Part shown: piece after piece, positions 10,631 to 20,829 of the stretch
Position numbering within the stretch: the first letter of the stretch is position 1
How the letters are laid out: each line of letters opens with the position of its first letter
Assembly: GCA_030248135.1 (NCBI GenBank)
Contig: JASANC010001317.1
Coordinates: 1 to 64,000 of the forward strand
Length of the DNA stretch: 64,000 bases
Direction of reading: 5' to 3'
From: Theristus sp. LFF4_11
Lineage: Eukaryota; Nematoda; Chromadorea; Monhysterida; Xyalidae
Position numbers and translations under genes: made by a program
The notes under the pieces: model-generated
The model's database searches: none
The model's input: only the letters and a program-made list of their open reading frames with translations
Told to the model about the DNA's origin: nothing

Positions 10631-12809
10631 ATGAAGTATGAGGCAATACCGTGCAATTGTGTTCGATGGGTGATTTCCACGGTGCTCGTCTCTGCGTTTT
10701 TGTGCATTAACGTTTTCTTTAATCCACTGTTGCGCTCATCTGGCACCGACTTGCAGCTCAAAGCCGTTAGGGAACTGTCCAAGTTAATGTTTAATGGGAA
10801 TGTCGGTGAAGCAATCAGCAGTTTGAATAGGTAAGCCAATGCACCTGGAATTTTTGTTGAACCATTGCATCATTGCTTTGTAGTATCGATCAACAGTGTT
10901 TCTATTGGTGTACACCAGTGGCTAACGCAACGCCTTCAGCAGCATTCATGAAACAACGCTTAGTGAGCGCGTAGCTCGTCAGCTAACGCGAACACTAAAT
11001 ACTGCTTCATGAGTGCAGCTTTCTTCAGTGGATGCTCGATTCATTTTAGGAGCAGTCTACCACAAGCATCACCGAACAAAACCTGCGAACACCGCATTCG
11101 TATTGCGCTGTTCACATACGCCACCGAAGTGGACGTGCATGGCATGTATGAACGTGCCCTGGCAACGCAAAAGTGCTATGCAAACAGAATGGGCTACGAC
11201 TGGATACTGATACTGGACGATCAACAATCAGACACTCGCGCTCAGTGCAACCAAAGTCACGTGCGTTTTGATTGGCTTCTTTGTTGCTTTGTGTTTTCAC
11301 ATGCGAGCACAGCCAGAGCCAACGTTTGCAGCTTTTATTCCGCAAGCACTGTGCGGTGCGCGCCACGCTGCAGGCCAGACCCGAACTGGACTATCTGTTT
11401 GTGTTAGACGCTGACACGGGTGTCGCCAATCCTGACCATTGTCTCCACGAATGGATCTGGCGTTCAAGCGTTGACCTGCAGTTTCACGAGCGTTTCTTTC
11501 TGTGGGAGCCGTCTGCTGGGAATTACATTGTGAAAAACAGCAAATATTCTCACGAGTTTCTGGAGAAATGGGCAGCGTTCCACGATAAACTGCCGCGTGC
11601 GTACAACAGCCACGACAACGGAGCCCTCCTGATGGTGCTCTTGACTGAGATGTTTCCCGACAAGCCGCAATACGCGCAACAGTGCAACGCGCTTTGGTTG
11701 GTCTTTGTGCACTTTGTCGCATTCGCCGTTTGTAGTTGGCCGAGGCTGACCGTTCACGAATGCGTGCGAATCAGCGTGCTTCAAACGGTTTTAGAAGTCG
11801 CATTGCTTGCTAGCGCTAGCAGCGACCATTTCAATTGAACTGTGTTTTTGCGAAGCGGATGCTGCGCAGGCAACGCGACGCGCACTACAAGGCGTACGTG
11901 TTCTGTGTGGACGCGCGTTTGCGGCAGCGTGCACGCACCGACACGCACATCAGACTGGTGACACGGGCGCACGCGTGGGTGATCGACCGACGCACGGTCA
12001 ACGACCACTGGACGGAATACAGCTTCTGTCAGCACGGCTGGAAACCGCAGCAAATTCAGAATGGAACCACGTGGTCGTTGACGGTGCGCTATTAATATGG
12101 AGGCCAGCTTTAAAGTTGCCTTACTTCATGCATGCATGTTAGAAAACTGCATGTGCGCTTTGATTGCTTGTATCACACTACATTCAGTGTACAGGGTGGG
12201 TCAAAAATAGGTTCCAATTCTAAAATGCTCTTACTGGCGTGGGCTGAGGTGTTTAAAGCTGAAAATTGCAACACTAAAAAACATTTGGAGGTTTTTCTGA
12301 CCAAATTTTTTTGACGGTATGTTGCTTCTATCAATCATCACAGCATATACCGTACCACGAGTGGGGCAACATACCATAAAAAAATTGGTCAGAAAAACCT
12401 CCAAATGTTTTCTAGTAGTGTTGCAATTTTCAGCTCTAAATACCTCAGCACACGCCAGTGAGAGCAATTTGAAATTGAAACACTTTTTTGCCCACCCTGT
12501 ATATTCAACCAGCTTATGAATCTTTGACAGGGAATGTGAAAACAAGCTCGAAGAACAAACAAACGAGTGAAAAAATTTCAGCAACTACCAGTGGGCGACC
12601 AATGTGACGCAGACAAACGCGCGCCGTGGCCGCTGCGTCCCGAACTGAAACTAACCGAAAAAGGCATGAGGAAGTTGTTGCACGCAAATGAGATGCTGAG
12701 ACAGGCGATCTTGGGTCTGTCCATCAAACCAGACATCAGAGAGTGCTGGCCACGGTGTGAGTCTGATGATCCAAAAGAATGGGCAAAAATGAAATTTTAT
12801 TACGGCTGA
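10631..12809 (+). CDS. Type II membrane glycosyltransferase, nematode DUF273-like
   Basis: Five exons: 10631-10830, 11050-11260, 11332-11700, 11856-12083 and 12582-12809, giving 411 residues. The ATG at 10631 is followed by a signal anchor at residues ~12-30 (WVISTVLVSAFLCINVFF), so the catalytic part faces the Golgi lumen. Exon 2 carries a nucleotide-binding-fold start (RIRIALFTYATE). Exon 3 carries the metal-binding DAD motif (FVLDADTGVANP, D163-A-D165), then ERFFLWEPSAGNYIVKNS and HDNGALL, diagnostic of the GMA12/MNN10-related DUF273 family abundant in nematodes. The end (HGWKP, then CWPRCE) also fits. Donor sugar and acceptor cannot be read from sequence. Exon 4 might start at 11823 instead of 11856; both keep phase. 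Intron 1 holds a palindromic element and intron 4 a foldback MITE. Confidence 0.85.
10938..11013. repeat. Small palindromic 'GCATTCATGAA' element, copy 1
   Basis: Within intron 1 of the glycosyltransferase. GCAGCATTCATGAAACAACG at the left mirrors CTGCTTCATGAGTGCAGC at the right, with CGCTTAGTGAGCGCG / CGCGAACACTAAAT between. Related sequence occurs at 24982-25060 and 55131-55207. Confidence 0.6.
12190..12501. repeat. Foldback MITE 'TACAGGGTGGGTCAAAAA'
   Basis: 312 bp in intron 4 of the glycosyltransferase. TACAGGGTGGGTCAAAAATA is mirrored by TTTTTTGCCCACCCTGTA, and inner arms match through AACATTTGGAGGTTTTTCTG and its reverse complement. TA lies at each end. The termini resemble the right end of the transposase remnant at 18421-19141, so that superfamily may have mobilised it. 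A diverged relative is at 23508-24025. Confidence 0.8.
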
Positions 12810-14705
12810 ATGACTATAAACACGCATGCTTATCATGAGACTACTTGTATGTATGTACTCCTGTGAGAGTTTCACGTTTTTCTGTCTCTCTCGAATATAG
12901 AATTTGTATCCAGCTCCGATGTCAATCAAACCTGTTTGTAATCAAACTTTCTTGTGTGATCACAGTGAATACAATTAAAAAACACAAAATCCGTGTTGCA
13001 AAAACTTTCAGAAGACGTGTCAGTCACACATAGGTCACGCACTGGGTGAAACAAATCTGTTCTTGCACTTTTTTGCACTATTCGAGTTTTTCCGTAGTCT
13101 TTTGTATTATCTATTCGTACGAAGGATGCGGAATAATGTTGAATGATGTGTGGAAAAGCCGCACAGCTGAAAAAATGTTTCGCGCCAGAACGTAGTTCGA
13201 ATATGAATTAAAATAAATTTTGTTTGGTGAGAAAAGATTGACTGTTTTTTTTCTCAATTGCTTGCACAAATCTGTCGTCAGAATACGTTTAAGTTGGGCT
13301 GATTTCAAATTGCCGCGCAGTCATGAAACATTTTCTCTATCTGTGCGTGCAAACGCATATTGGGTCACGTTTAATAAGAAAGATAATAGTCAAACAATCA
13401 AAAATCGTCTGTAATTCAATCTGACAAATGAAATGAAACTGAAGCGTCTGTATCGAGATGCAGTTCAATAAAAATAATAATGTGTAATTTATTTGAATTA
13501 TTGTATCACAAAACATAAAAATAAAGTAATTGATTGCAGCTGACGTATCTCGCACAGTTACAACTTACAGTCAAAAGAAAGTCTTTTTTCTGAGAATTGC
13601 ATAATTTTTTGTGATGGTTTAAAAACGCACACTCTGTTTTGCGGTAAATTAGGGACATCACTTTAATTACGTTTTTTTGGGGTGTTAGTTTTCTCTTGGG
13701 ATTCGGAAATCGCACGAATAGCGAGCAAAATGAAAAATGACCTGTCGTAAATGAATGCGACAGTTTTTGCACATAATTTGCTTTTTTCGTACATCAAAAC
13801 AAATAAGAACATCCGTGAAGTCGTATACCGTTATCTCAATTTTACGGAAATTCAAATTACCGCAAACCCAAGAACTTTCGATCGCAGTAAAAAGCAAATA
13901 AAAATGGCCAGTCGGAACGCAGAAAGTTTGCGGTGTATGTTGTGCACAACTTTGGAAAGAGAAGATTTTGGTTTTTTCTGATATTGACCCGAGACATTCG
14001 TTTTGGTGTAATTGTTGGAATTTTTCTGTTCTTTCGTATCATTGACGTTTTGATCGCAAAATGAATAAAAAGCGCAGATAAAGACGTTCAAAGTGGACAA
14101 CATTTCGGCAATAAAAAAACAAGTATTTTCGTGGCGTATTGTTGTGCAACCCTTTGTTTTTGAATTGATATATTTAGGGGAATGAGCATCGAACAATTTT
14201 CCTTTTCTTCCAACTGACCCTTTTTGTGTCCAAAAAACAAATGAAACCACGACATACGTAGTATTGTAGTTTTTCTTAACCGTAACGAAACTGTTGTTTG
14301 AATCTGAACAACAGCAAGATAAGATTTGGACGAGTTACGTTTACTTGCGAATTACAGCCAGAAGTTATCAGGATTTCTGCCAAACTGCTCGATATCTTGA
14401 TTGATATCTTCTTTGTTTCGGCGTGTTTCAACTGGTTTTATTACTCAAACGCCGTCATTTTACGAGGTCAACAAACAATAAAATCACATTTTTTTGCCTA
14501 AGGACACATTTTTGTACATATAAGTCGTTCACAATTGCTCCAACAAAAAGTTTATTTCGGATATTTTATTACCAGATGCTAATCTTTATATACCATCTCT
14601 ATATCACGGCATGCGAAAACTCAATCGTTTCAGGTGACATACGCCAATTTCAACCATTACAAAACGACAACGCCACCCAGCAGTTCTGTTTCATACATTG
14701 TAACA
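12810..14705. other. Intergenic; repeat shared with collagen intron 3
   Basis: No gene recognised. Positions ~13127-13385 match collagen intron 3 (15327-15790) in order: GCGGA.TAATGTT, CGTAGTTCGAATATGAATTA, CACAAATCTGTCGTCAG, then GCACAGTC/CGCAGTC with GAAA.ATTTTC. The collagen copy carries an extra 225-bp MITE. TTTCAG at 14628-14633, about 70 bases before the collagen ATG, could be a trans-splice acceptor. Confidence 0.5.
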
Positions 14706-16647
14706 ATGTCGCTGGAGTGTGTCCGCCTTAGTACAATCGTAGCAACGTTGTTCAGTGCAGCGACCATCGTTGCGTGTGCCGTGATGGTGCCCATGATTTG
14801 CGCGGAGATCACGGCAGCTTGGATGGAACTCGATGCTGAAATGCAGGAGTTCAAGGTATGCGAGGACTGTTGTGTGGCGACTGAAGACGCACAACTGTGC
14901 ACCGCACACGACTGTTGCAGGATATTTCTGACACGGCCTGGGCAGGCATGCTGCGGAAGAACATCGCAGCGGGCAGTGACCGGCACGTGCGCACAGCAAG
15001 ACAGCCGTTTGCGTTCGCAGTGCCAATGCGCCCGCCTGCGCCGCCGCAATCGCAATGCAGTCTGTATTCTTCATTTCGTATTTTGTTATAAACTTACGTT
15101 TGTAGTATTTAGAGGCTGTTTATTTTTTTCTTCTTGCTACTTTTCTGTCAGGATGCAGTCAGTTCAACCACTGCCCGCCGGGTCTGCCCGGCCCGCGTGG
15201 TCTGCCAGGCACGCCTGGTCGCGCGGGCAGCCAAGGTGTTGCTGGAATTGACGGCGACCAAGGAGAGGTACAATCCACGAAATCAACTGCATTTTCACAT
15301 TTTTATTATTTTTTCGTGCAAAAAAGGCGGAGTAATGTTTGATGAACCTGTTGAAAACTGAATGCGCTGTTTCGCGACCGATCGTAGTCCGAATATGAAT
15401 TAATATATGACCTATTTTTTTAAACGTGTCTCACTGAAATGACGTCATGTGCCACCAAACATGCGCTTGCCGTTCACAGCAAACCATACTTTCCGTTTAG
15501 CCGGTTTTTTCCACAAACAAATCAGTCACATCAAACTGACATTTTAGTGTCTGTACTTTGACAAACGGGCGTTTTTAAAGCAAGTGACGTCATTTTAGTC
15601 CGGACACGTTTCAATAAATACACAATACTTTTATTGTGTGAAACAAAATTCTGATTTGTTTTTTTTTATTTTCTGGCACAAAACTGCCGTCAGCTTACGT
15701 TCAGTTTTAGTTCAAATTTCCGCACAGTCGCGAAATATTTTCGCAATCTGTCATTGCAAATGCCTATTATGACACGTTCAATAAGACGTTCATTGACACG
15801 TAGAGTATAACTCTGAATAGGAAGACACTTACGCACTGCAGACTTTGCGGGCACAACTTGAGCATAACGGTTGCTACCACTGTCCGAATGGCCCCCGAGG
15901 CGAACCTGGCTCGCCTGGGCGTATTGGTTGGTGCTGTTATTTTTTGGTGATTCTGAAGTGTTGTCATCCATGGACAAGATGTGATACTATCATTGAACCT
16001 TTCACTGAAATATACATTGTAGTGCCTTTTTTCAGCCTTTATATTGCTTGCTTTCAATTGTTCAGGTCCGCGCGGAATGCCGGGCGCACGAGGCATGGCG
16101 GGTATGCCCGGCCGGGACAGCAGCCCCGGATCACCGGGGCCGATGGGCAAAGATGGAAAACCCGGCGGCTTTGGGCGTCCGGGAAAACCGGGAAGTAACG
16201 GTGCAAACGGCATTGTCCTTGTGGGATTAAAAGGACCAAAGGGCATTCCAGGGCCACCGGTAAGTGGGAAGTGGGTGGAGCAGTTCACTTGCTTTGTTCT
16301 GTGTGACGTCCTTCAGAGTGTTCCGTTGCTTTTCAGGGATTGCCTGGCGAGCAAGGTTTTGCTGGTCACCACGCGCCCATTGGTGCCGAGGGCGTTGGTG
16401 GCAACGGCGGACTGGCCGGCTATGTCGGGGCGGTGGGCCGACACGGACACCAGGGGCAACCAGGTAAATGTGGCGCAAAAACACAAAACATGCTGAGAAG
16501 TTCTTGTTTGCTTTTGCTTTGAAACACGAAAAACCTAACGCAGGCTATCCCGGGACCCCCGGCCCGGACGCTGCCTACTGCGGCTGTCCACGTCGCCATG
16601 CGCGCGCTGCTGCGCCCTCGATTGAACCCCCTCCTGGCTTTGGCTAA
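14706..16647 (+). CDS. Nematode cuticle collagen
   Basis: Seven exons (14706-14855, 14921-15059, 15152-15267, 15842-15926, 16066-16259, 16337-16463, 16544-16647) encode 304 residues, a normal length for this family. Exon 1 is the nematode cuticle-collagen N-domain: a hydrophobic signal/TM stretch, then ITAAWMELDAEMQEFK. Exon 2 adds DISDTAWAGMLR and a candidate subtilisin-type processing site (HVRTAR|Q). A cysteine cluster (QC..CSQFNHCPPG) precedes the first Gly-X-Y block. A CYHCPNGPRG cysteine pair separates it from the main block of some 40 triplets, with short interruptions (NGIVLVGLKG). The end is the classic PGPDAAYCGCP with flanking cysteines, then a short tail. The protein would be secreted by hypodermis, trimerise through the triplets and be cross-linked in the cuticle. 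Six introns, mostly between triplet blocks, is many compared with typical Caenorhabditis collagens. Confidence 0.93.
15404..15628. repeat. MITE with TGACGTCA in both terminal repeats, copy 1
   Basis: 225 bp in collagen intron 3. The left end (TATGACCTATTTTTTTAAAC, then GTGTCTCACTGAAATGACGT) and right end (AAGTGACGTCATTTTAGTCC, then GGACACGTTTCAATAAATAC) are inverted repeats of about 42 bp. Each contains the palindrome TGACGTCA, the CRE/bZIP consensus. Other copies: 29000-29252 and 34549-34771. The insertion site can be compared with an unfilled relative at about 13205. Confidence 0.8.
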
Positions 16648-17194
16648 TTTCAGCCACTGTCTTGATGAAATTAGAAGTGGGTCACAACAAATGTGCAAAT
16701 CACTGTAATTGGAAACACCTTGTATCACATTTATGCATGCCCGGAACGGTCTACCCGAGTGCAATTAAAAATTCCCAAAAAAACTGCAATCGTTTGTGCT
16801 GTTTTTGCTTTTTTAATGTTGTCATGTGTTTTCTCTGTATAGTCGAACACGAAAAAACTGGTTTTTACTTGATAGTTGCGCAAAAATTTTTATTTTGTTC
16901 GACAGCTTTTTCAATTCGCGAAACTGTTTCTGTTTTCGTATGCTTTCGTTCTTCATTTTGTCGGTGTTAAAGAACTCTACTTATTAGTTTTGTATGTTCT
17001 GTCATTCAACATGTAGCTTTTCATTCTTTGGTTTTTTAGAGTAAATAAAACTGTTATTGACGTGTTTCAAATGGTATTTGAAAACTACTTTGGAACTTTG
17101 CAAATACATTAGCGTTCACAGTTGTTTTCAGGGTATTTGGCCAAAACAAAAATCAACCGAACGGAAGCAAAAAATACAGAACTGTGAATGCATT
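16648..17194. other. Intergenic between collagen and first GPx gene
   Basis: AT-rich, no exon. AATAAA at 17044-17049 is a candidate collagen poly(A) signal but lies 400 bases past the stop. GTTGTTTTCAG ending at 17131, 64 bases before the GPx ATG, is a candidate trans-splice or 5'UTR splice acceptor. Confidence 0.4.
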
Positions 17195-18148
17195 ATGGCC
17201 AACGAGGGCCTGAATGTTGCGGGCGTGGCATGGCTGTGCTTGGCCAGTGCTCTGATTAGCAATGCTCAGCAAGTGAAGACCATTTACGACTTTGATGCTG
17301 TCGATATTGACTGTGAGAAATACGTCTCTATGGAAAAGTACAGGTACACACATAAAGTATAGAAGGTGTCTTCACGAGACCCCTTTTGACTGACATTATG
17401 TATGTGTTCGAGTGAGTTCACAAAATTGCATTTTCAGTGGTAAAGTTGTGTTGATTGTGAACGTGGCGACAAAATGAGGCTTTACACCAATCAGCTACAA
17501 GCAGCTTGAACCGCTCTATCAGAAATACAAAAAGCAAGGCTTTGAGATTGCAGCGTTTCCGTCAAATCAATTCAAAGATCAGGTGACCCGCAATTTTTTG
17601 GTCGAGCAATAACCTGTGTTAAAAGTCTATCACTAATTAATTAATTTATGTACTGCTTGAATGATTTTGACTGCGCACAGGAGCCAGGAACAAACCCAGA
17701 GATCAAAAAGTTTGTGCGAGAAGAAAAGAACTCAACGTTCGATTTGTACGCCAAAATCCTGGTAAATGGGCCTGATACACACCCGCTGTGGCGTTTTTTG
17801 AAACAATCGTTGGCAAACGAGTTTGGAACTGAGTGAGTACAGCAGTGATCAGTTTGTCAGCTGTTATGATGCATTTTGTTTGTGGAAAGCACCAATTTAA
17901 CTGCACTATTTTGTACATGCAGTGCCGTGACGTGGAACTTCACCAAATTCCTCATCAGTCGACGGGGTGTGCCCGTGGGACGCTATCGGCCATCGGTACC
18001 GCCAAATGTATGTTTCTTTGGCATTAACATCAAAGTTTTGTTGTAGCATTTGAAAGCCACAATATTCAGTTTAAAATTTTGATACACTTGTTCTTTTTTA
18101 CAGGAGATTGAAGCAGACATCGTTCGTGAACTGGCAAAAGAGGCGTAG
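17195..18148 (+). CDS. Selenocysteine glutathione peroxidase, secreted (gene 1)
   Basis: Five exons: 17195-17343, 17438-17582, 17681-17832, 17923-18007 and 18104-18148, giving 191 residues with selenocysteine at residue 63 encoded by TGA at 17475-17477. It would reduce peroxides with glutathione or another thiol. The start gives a signal peptide ([15 protein letters not shown]), so the enzyme is secreted or luminal. The active-site block reads IVNVATK-U-GFTPISY, exactly where GPx enzymes carry Sec or Cys. The other catalytic residues are present: Gln in NQFKDQEPG, and Trp-Asn in VTWNFTKFL. Two odd points: the usual PCNQFG is SNQFKD, losing the Cys, and the residue before Sec is Lys. The reading frame is open on both sides of the TGA and splice phases agree, so this is recoding, not decay. 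A SECIS-like hairpin follows at 18225-18297 and AATAAA at about 18394. Gene 2 at 19617 has the same intron phases, implying tandem duplication. Confidence 0.9.
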
Positions 18149-18224
18149 AGCAACGTGCGAAGTGCAGCGCGGTGTTGCTGTGTTGTGCTGATCTGCATGC
18201 AGGTGTGATTTCTGAACACTGCAC

Positions 18225-18297
18225 ATTTGAAGTTGTGACGTGCACTTGCTAAATTGCTACATTCAACTGCAACGCAGGTGCACTGATGTGATCATTT
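18225..18297 (+). promoter_or_regulatory. SECIS element of GPx gene 1
   Basis: 77 bases after the stop codon. Core quartet strands GTGA (18235-18238) and TGAT (18284-18287) flank a helix in which GTGCACTTGC (18240-18249) pairs with GCAGGTGCAC (18274-18283). An unpaired AAA (18251-18253) follows 12 bases after GTGA, at the canonical distance. A mini-stem TTGC/GCAA caps it, as in form II SECIS. SECIS RNA recruits SBP2 and EFSec so that UGA is read as selenocysteine. Helix I below the quartet is weak by eye. Confidence 0.8.
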
Positions 18298-18420
18298 GCT
18301 GCAGCTTGTTTTGTGTACATTCGATTGTTGTTGTGAATCATTCATACAAAACGTTTTGGCATTTTTGTTCTTGCTGTGCAAAACATCATGCGAAAAATAA
18401 AGACTCAAACAGCAACAACT

Positions 18421-19141
18421 GAACGACGTTTTAGTTCCATCCAGCTGCTTGCAGACCACCGCGACTTACAGGGTTGGGCGCCGAACGGTACACAATTTCC
18501 TTTAGGTGCCCCAAAAACATAAGTCAAGAGGAAAATTGAAACAAGTGCGCGAGTGGCTGTCGCCGTGTTCAGTGAGCGCTGGATCGGTCGCATGGGCAGA
18601 ATTGAATGGCCCGAGAAGAGTCCGGACATGAAGCCGTTGACTTCTGCGTTTGGAGGCATCTGACGGATAATCTGGGACATTTTCGGCGCCCACCACTGCA
18701 GCGGTGTGCAAAAAAACATCGATGATCGGGCGCTGCACCAGAAAGTGATCATCAGTTTCAAACATCGAATGTCGTCGTTCATTGAGAACAATGGAAAACA
18801 CATTGAGCAGCCGAGAAACATGAAACTGAACGACCGTGAGCATGAACATGATGACATCAGTGAAGTTGAAGCTGACGATGAACTTGTGCCACTGCCAGAT
18901 GACATTCTCGATGGCGACAATGATGTTTATCTTGAGTCAAAAAAACTGAATTTAGGTGATTTTTGAGTTTTTACGTATTTCTACTGAGATATTATTGAAA
19001 AAGTGGAATTTCGGAATAAAATTTGAACACACAAAATGTATTCCTTAGTTCTAAAAGTGTTTCAAATTTCACGGCTTTACATGCAACCAGTCGGCAGCAC
19101 GAGCCATTTACTTTTGCTATGTTTTTTTGGGACACCCTGTA
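18421..19141 (+). pseudogene. DDE transposase remnant (mariner-like) with right terminus
   Basis: Between the two GPx genes. Plus-strand translation gives RWIGRMGRIEWPEKSPDMKP, matching the C-terminal catalytic block of mariner/DDE_3 transposases (typically RWIGR.GPI.WP.RSPDL.PLDF). Upstream LGAPKT resembles the D-G-A-P block, and downstream HRMSSFIENNGKHIEQ resembles the usual C-terminal helix before an acidic tail. In-frame stops (after LGAPKT and after FGGI) and loss of the N-terminal half show it is dead. The right terminal repeat survives as TTTTTTTGGGACACCCTGTA ending at 19141, with the TA target. Confidence 0.7.
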
Positions 19142-19616
19142 TTTGCTGAAGCAGGAAAAAAGGAAAATTTGTTTCTTGATCAGTTTCAGTTTTTTCTTAT
19201 CGAGAACAACAGGACGCGGTCACATTTTGCTTTGTGCACGATTGTTATCGCTTGGTTGGTTTCACTTAGCGTTTTTTGAAATAATTTGTACGTTTACCTT
19301 ATTTGTACGATTTTTATAAACCAACAACGGGCGTTTTTTTACTGGGCCCGTTTGATTCAAATTCCAGAACTGGCACATTTTGTATTGTGTTTGTGGCATT
19401 AGCCTTATGTATCGAATCATACTATTCAGTATTCACTATCCAGTTTGTTATTGCTCATGGGATATTTTCGTTTGGTTTTTTATGTGCACATTTCCAAAAT
19501 CAAGAGCTAGCAAGATCTACAAGCTAGCAAAAAAACACAAATCTGTATTTTAGATAATTCAATCTAAAAAAATAGAAAAAGCCAGCAGAGCGTTCGAGCA
19601 ACACAAGTGAAGCGAA

Positions 19617-20551
19617 ATGGAACGCCTCGGGGCGTTCTGGCTGTTTGCGGCCGTGGCCGTGGTGAGCGCTGAGGACAACATATACAGCTTTGAGGCAGTT
19701 GACATCGACGGAAACACTGTGCCAATGCAAAAGTACAGGTAACCTGAGCCCGTCAATCAAACTTTGGTTTTGATTTTGTTTTTCTGAGAATTTGTGATTG
19801 ACCCATCTCTGAATTTTATTATTGCAGAGGCAAAGTAGTGTACATCGTGAATGTTGCGTCAAACTGAGGTTTCACGCCCGTTAACTATCAGCAAATGGAG
19901 CCAATCTATCAAAAATACAAAGCGCAAGGATTCGAAATCGCCGCGTTTCCGTGCAATCAGTTCGGTGGTCAGGTTGGTATGAGAGTTTTCCTTTGATTCG
20001 CAACAGAAAATCAACATCGCCGCAGTAAATTTTGCACTGCCACAGCGAAGTCTAGCATGAGCGAACTAGAAAATCTCGTTGAAGGAGCCAGGCACAAATG
20101 AAGAGATCAAACATTTCGTCCGAGACACGTGGAACTCGACTTTTGATTTGTACTCAAAAATCCTGGTCAACGGCCCACGGGCACATCCGCTCTGGAAGTT
20201 CCTGAAACAAAAAATTTCGGACGACATTGGAAATGGGTAAAAATATTTTGTTACCTTCGTTGGCTGCTATGCAGGTTTTAAAGACACAAATTTATTCGAA
20301 GCGATTGATTGCAGTGACATCAAGTGGAACTTCACGAAATTCTTGATTAACCGCCAAGGTGTGCCTGTGAAACGTTACCCACCGCCAACAAACCCGAACG
20401 TTTGTTCTTACGCACTTGGCTTATTTAAAATGATGAATACCCATCCATGAAGTTCAGTTGGTAACGGTTTAAAAATGACGTAATCTCAAAATGCCCAATT
20501 TAGGCCATTGTTCCGGACATTGTGAACGAGTTGGCTAAGCCGCCACAATAA
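19617..20551 (+). CDS. Selenocysteine glutathione peroxidase, secreted (gene 2)
   Basis: Five exons: 19617-19738, 19828-19972, 20085-20236, 20315-20399 and 20504-20551, giving 183 residues. Selenocysteine is residue 54 (TGA at 19865-19867) in IVNVASN-U-GFTPVNY. The signal peptide is [18 protein letters not shown], cleaved before EDN. The canonical [13 protein letters not shown] and KWNFTKFL motifs supply the remaining Gln and Trp-Asn of the catalytic tetrad. Exons 2-4 have exactly the same lengths (145, 152 and 85 nt) and phases as gene 1, proving common descent. The protein differs by keeping the CNQFGGQ motif. The exon 3 acceptor (GTTGAAG|GAG) is weaker than the others. A SECIS lies at 20661-20737. 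An AATAAA overlaps the stop codon (20546-20551), upstream of the SECIS. Confidence 0.92.
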
Positions 20552-20660
20552 ACGAATACATTAAAGACAACTGAAAAAGTTGAAACCGAAAAAGTAGATT
20601 TGCATTTGCTGATATGTTACACGGGAGATAAGAGTGAAACCGATCATATTGTTTCTACTT

Positions 20661-20737
20661 TGTGCTACTTGTGACATGTGTTCTGTCAAAGCGCAGCGCA
20701 ATTTGCGACACAGACACATTGATGTATGTGTAGCACG
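20661..20737 (+). promoter_or_regulatory. SECIS element of GPx gene 2
   Basis: Quartet strands GTGA (20671-20674) and TGAT (20720-20723). The upper helix pairs CATGTGTTCTGTC with GACACAGACACAT (with a bulge), and unpaired AAA is at 20688-20690. Below the quartet, TGTGCTAC (20661-20668) pairs with GTAGCACG (20730-20737) at seven of eight positions, giving a clear helix I. All expected SECIS parts are therefore present in the right order and spacing, 110-186 bases after the stop. Confidence 0.87.
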
Positions 20738-20829
20738 CATTTTAATTGTTTTTGACGTCATGATATGGTTTTTGATTAGAATGAAATCGAAAGGTTTGGC
20801 TCTGGTTCTTTGGGATACAACGAATTGGG

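Noticed and set aside
17475..19867. In-frame TGA codons in both GPx genes read as nonsense mutations (pseudogenes)
   Set aside because: Both TGAs fall exactly at the peroxidatic residue, the frames are open on both sides, splice phases are kept and SECIS-like hairpins follow. Two independent random stops at the same codon are very unlikely.
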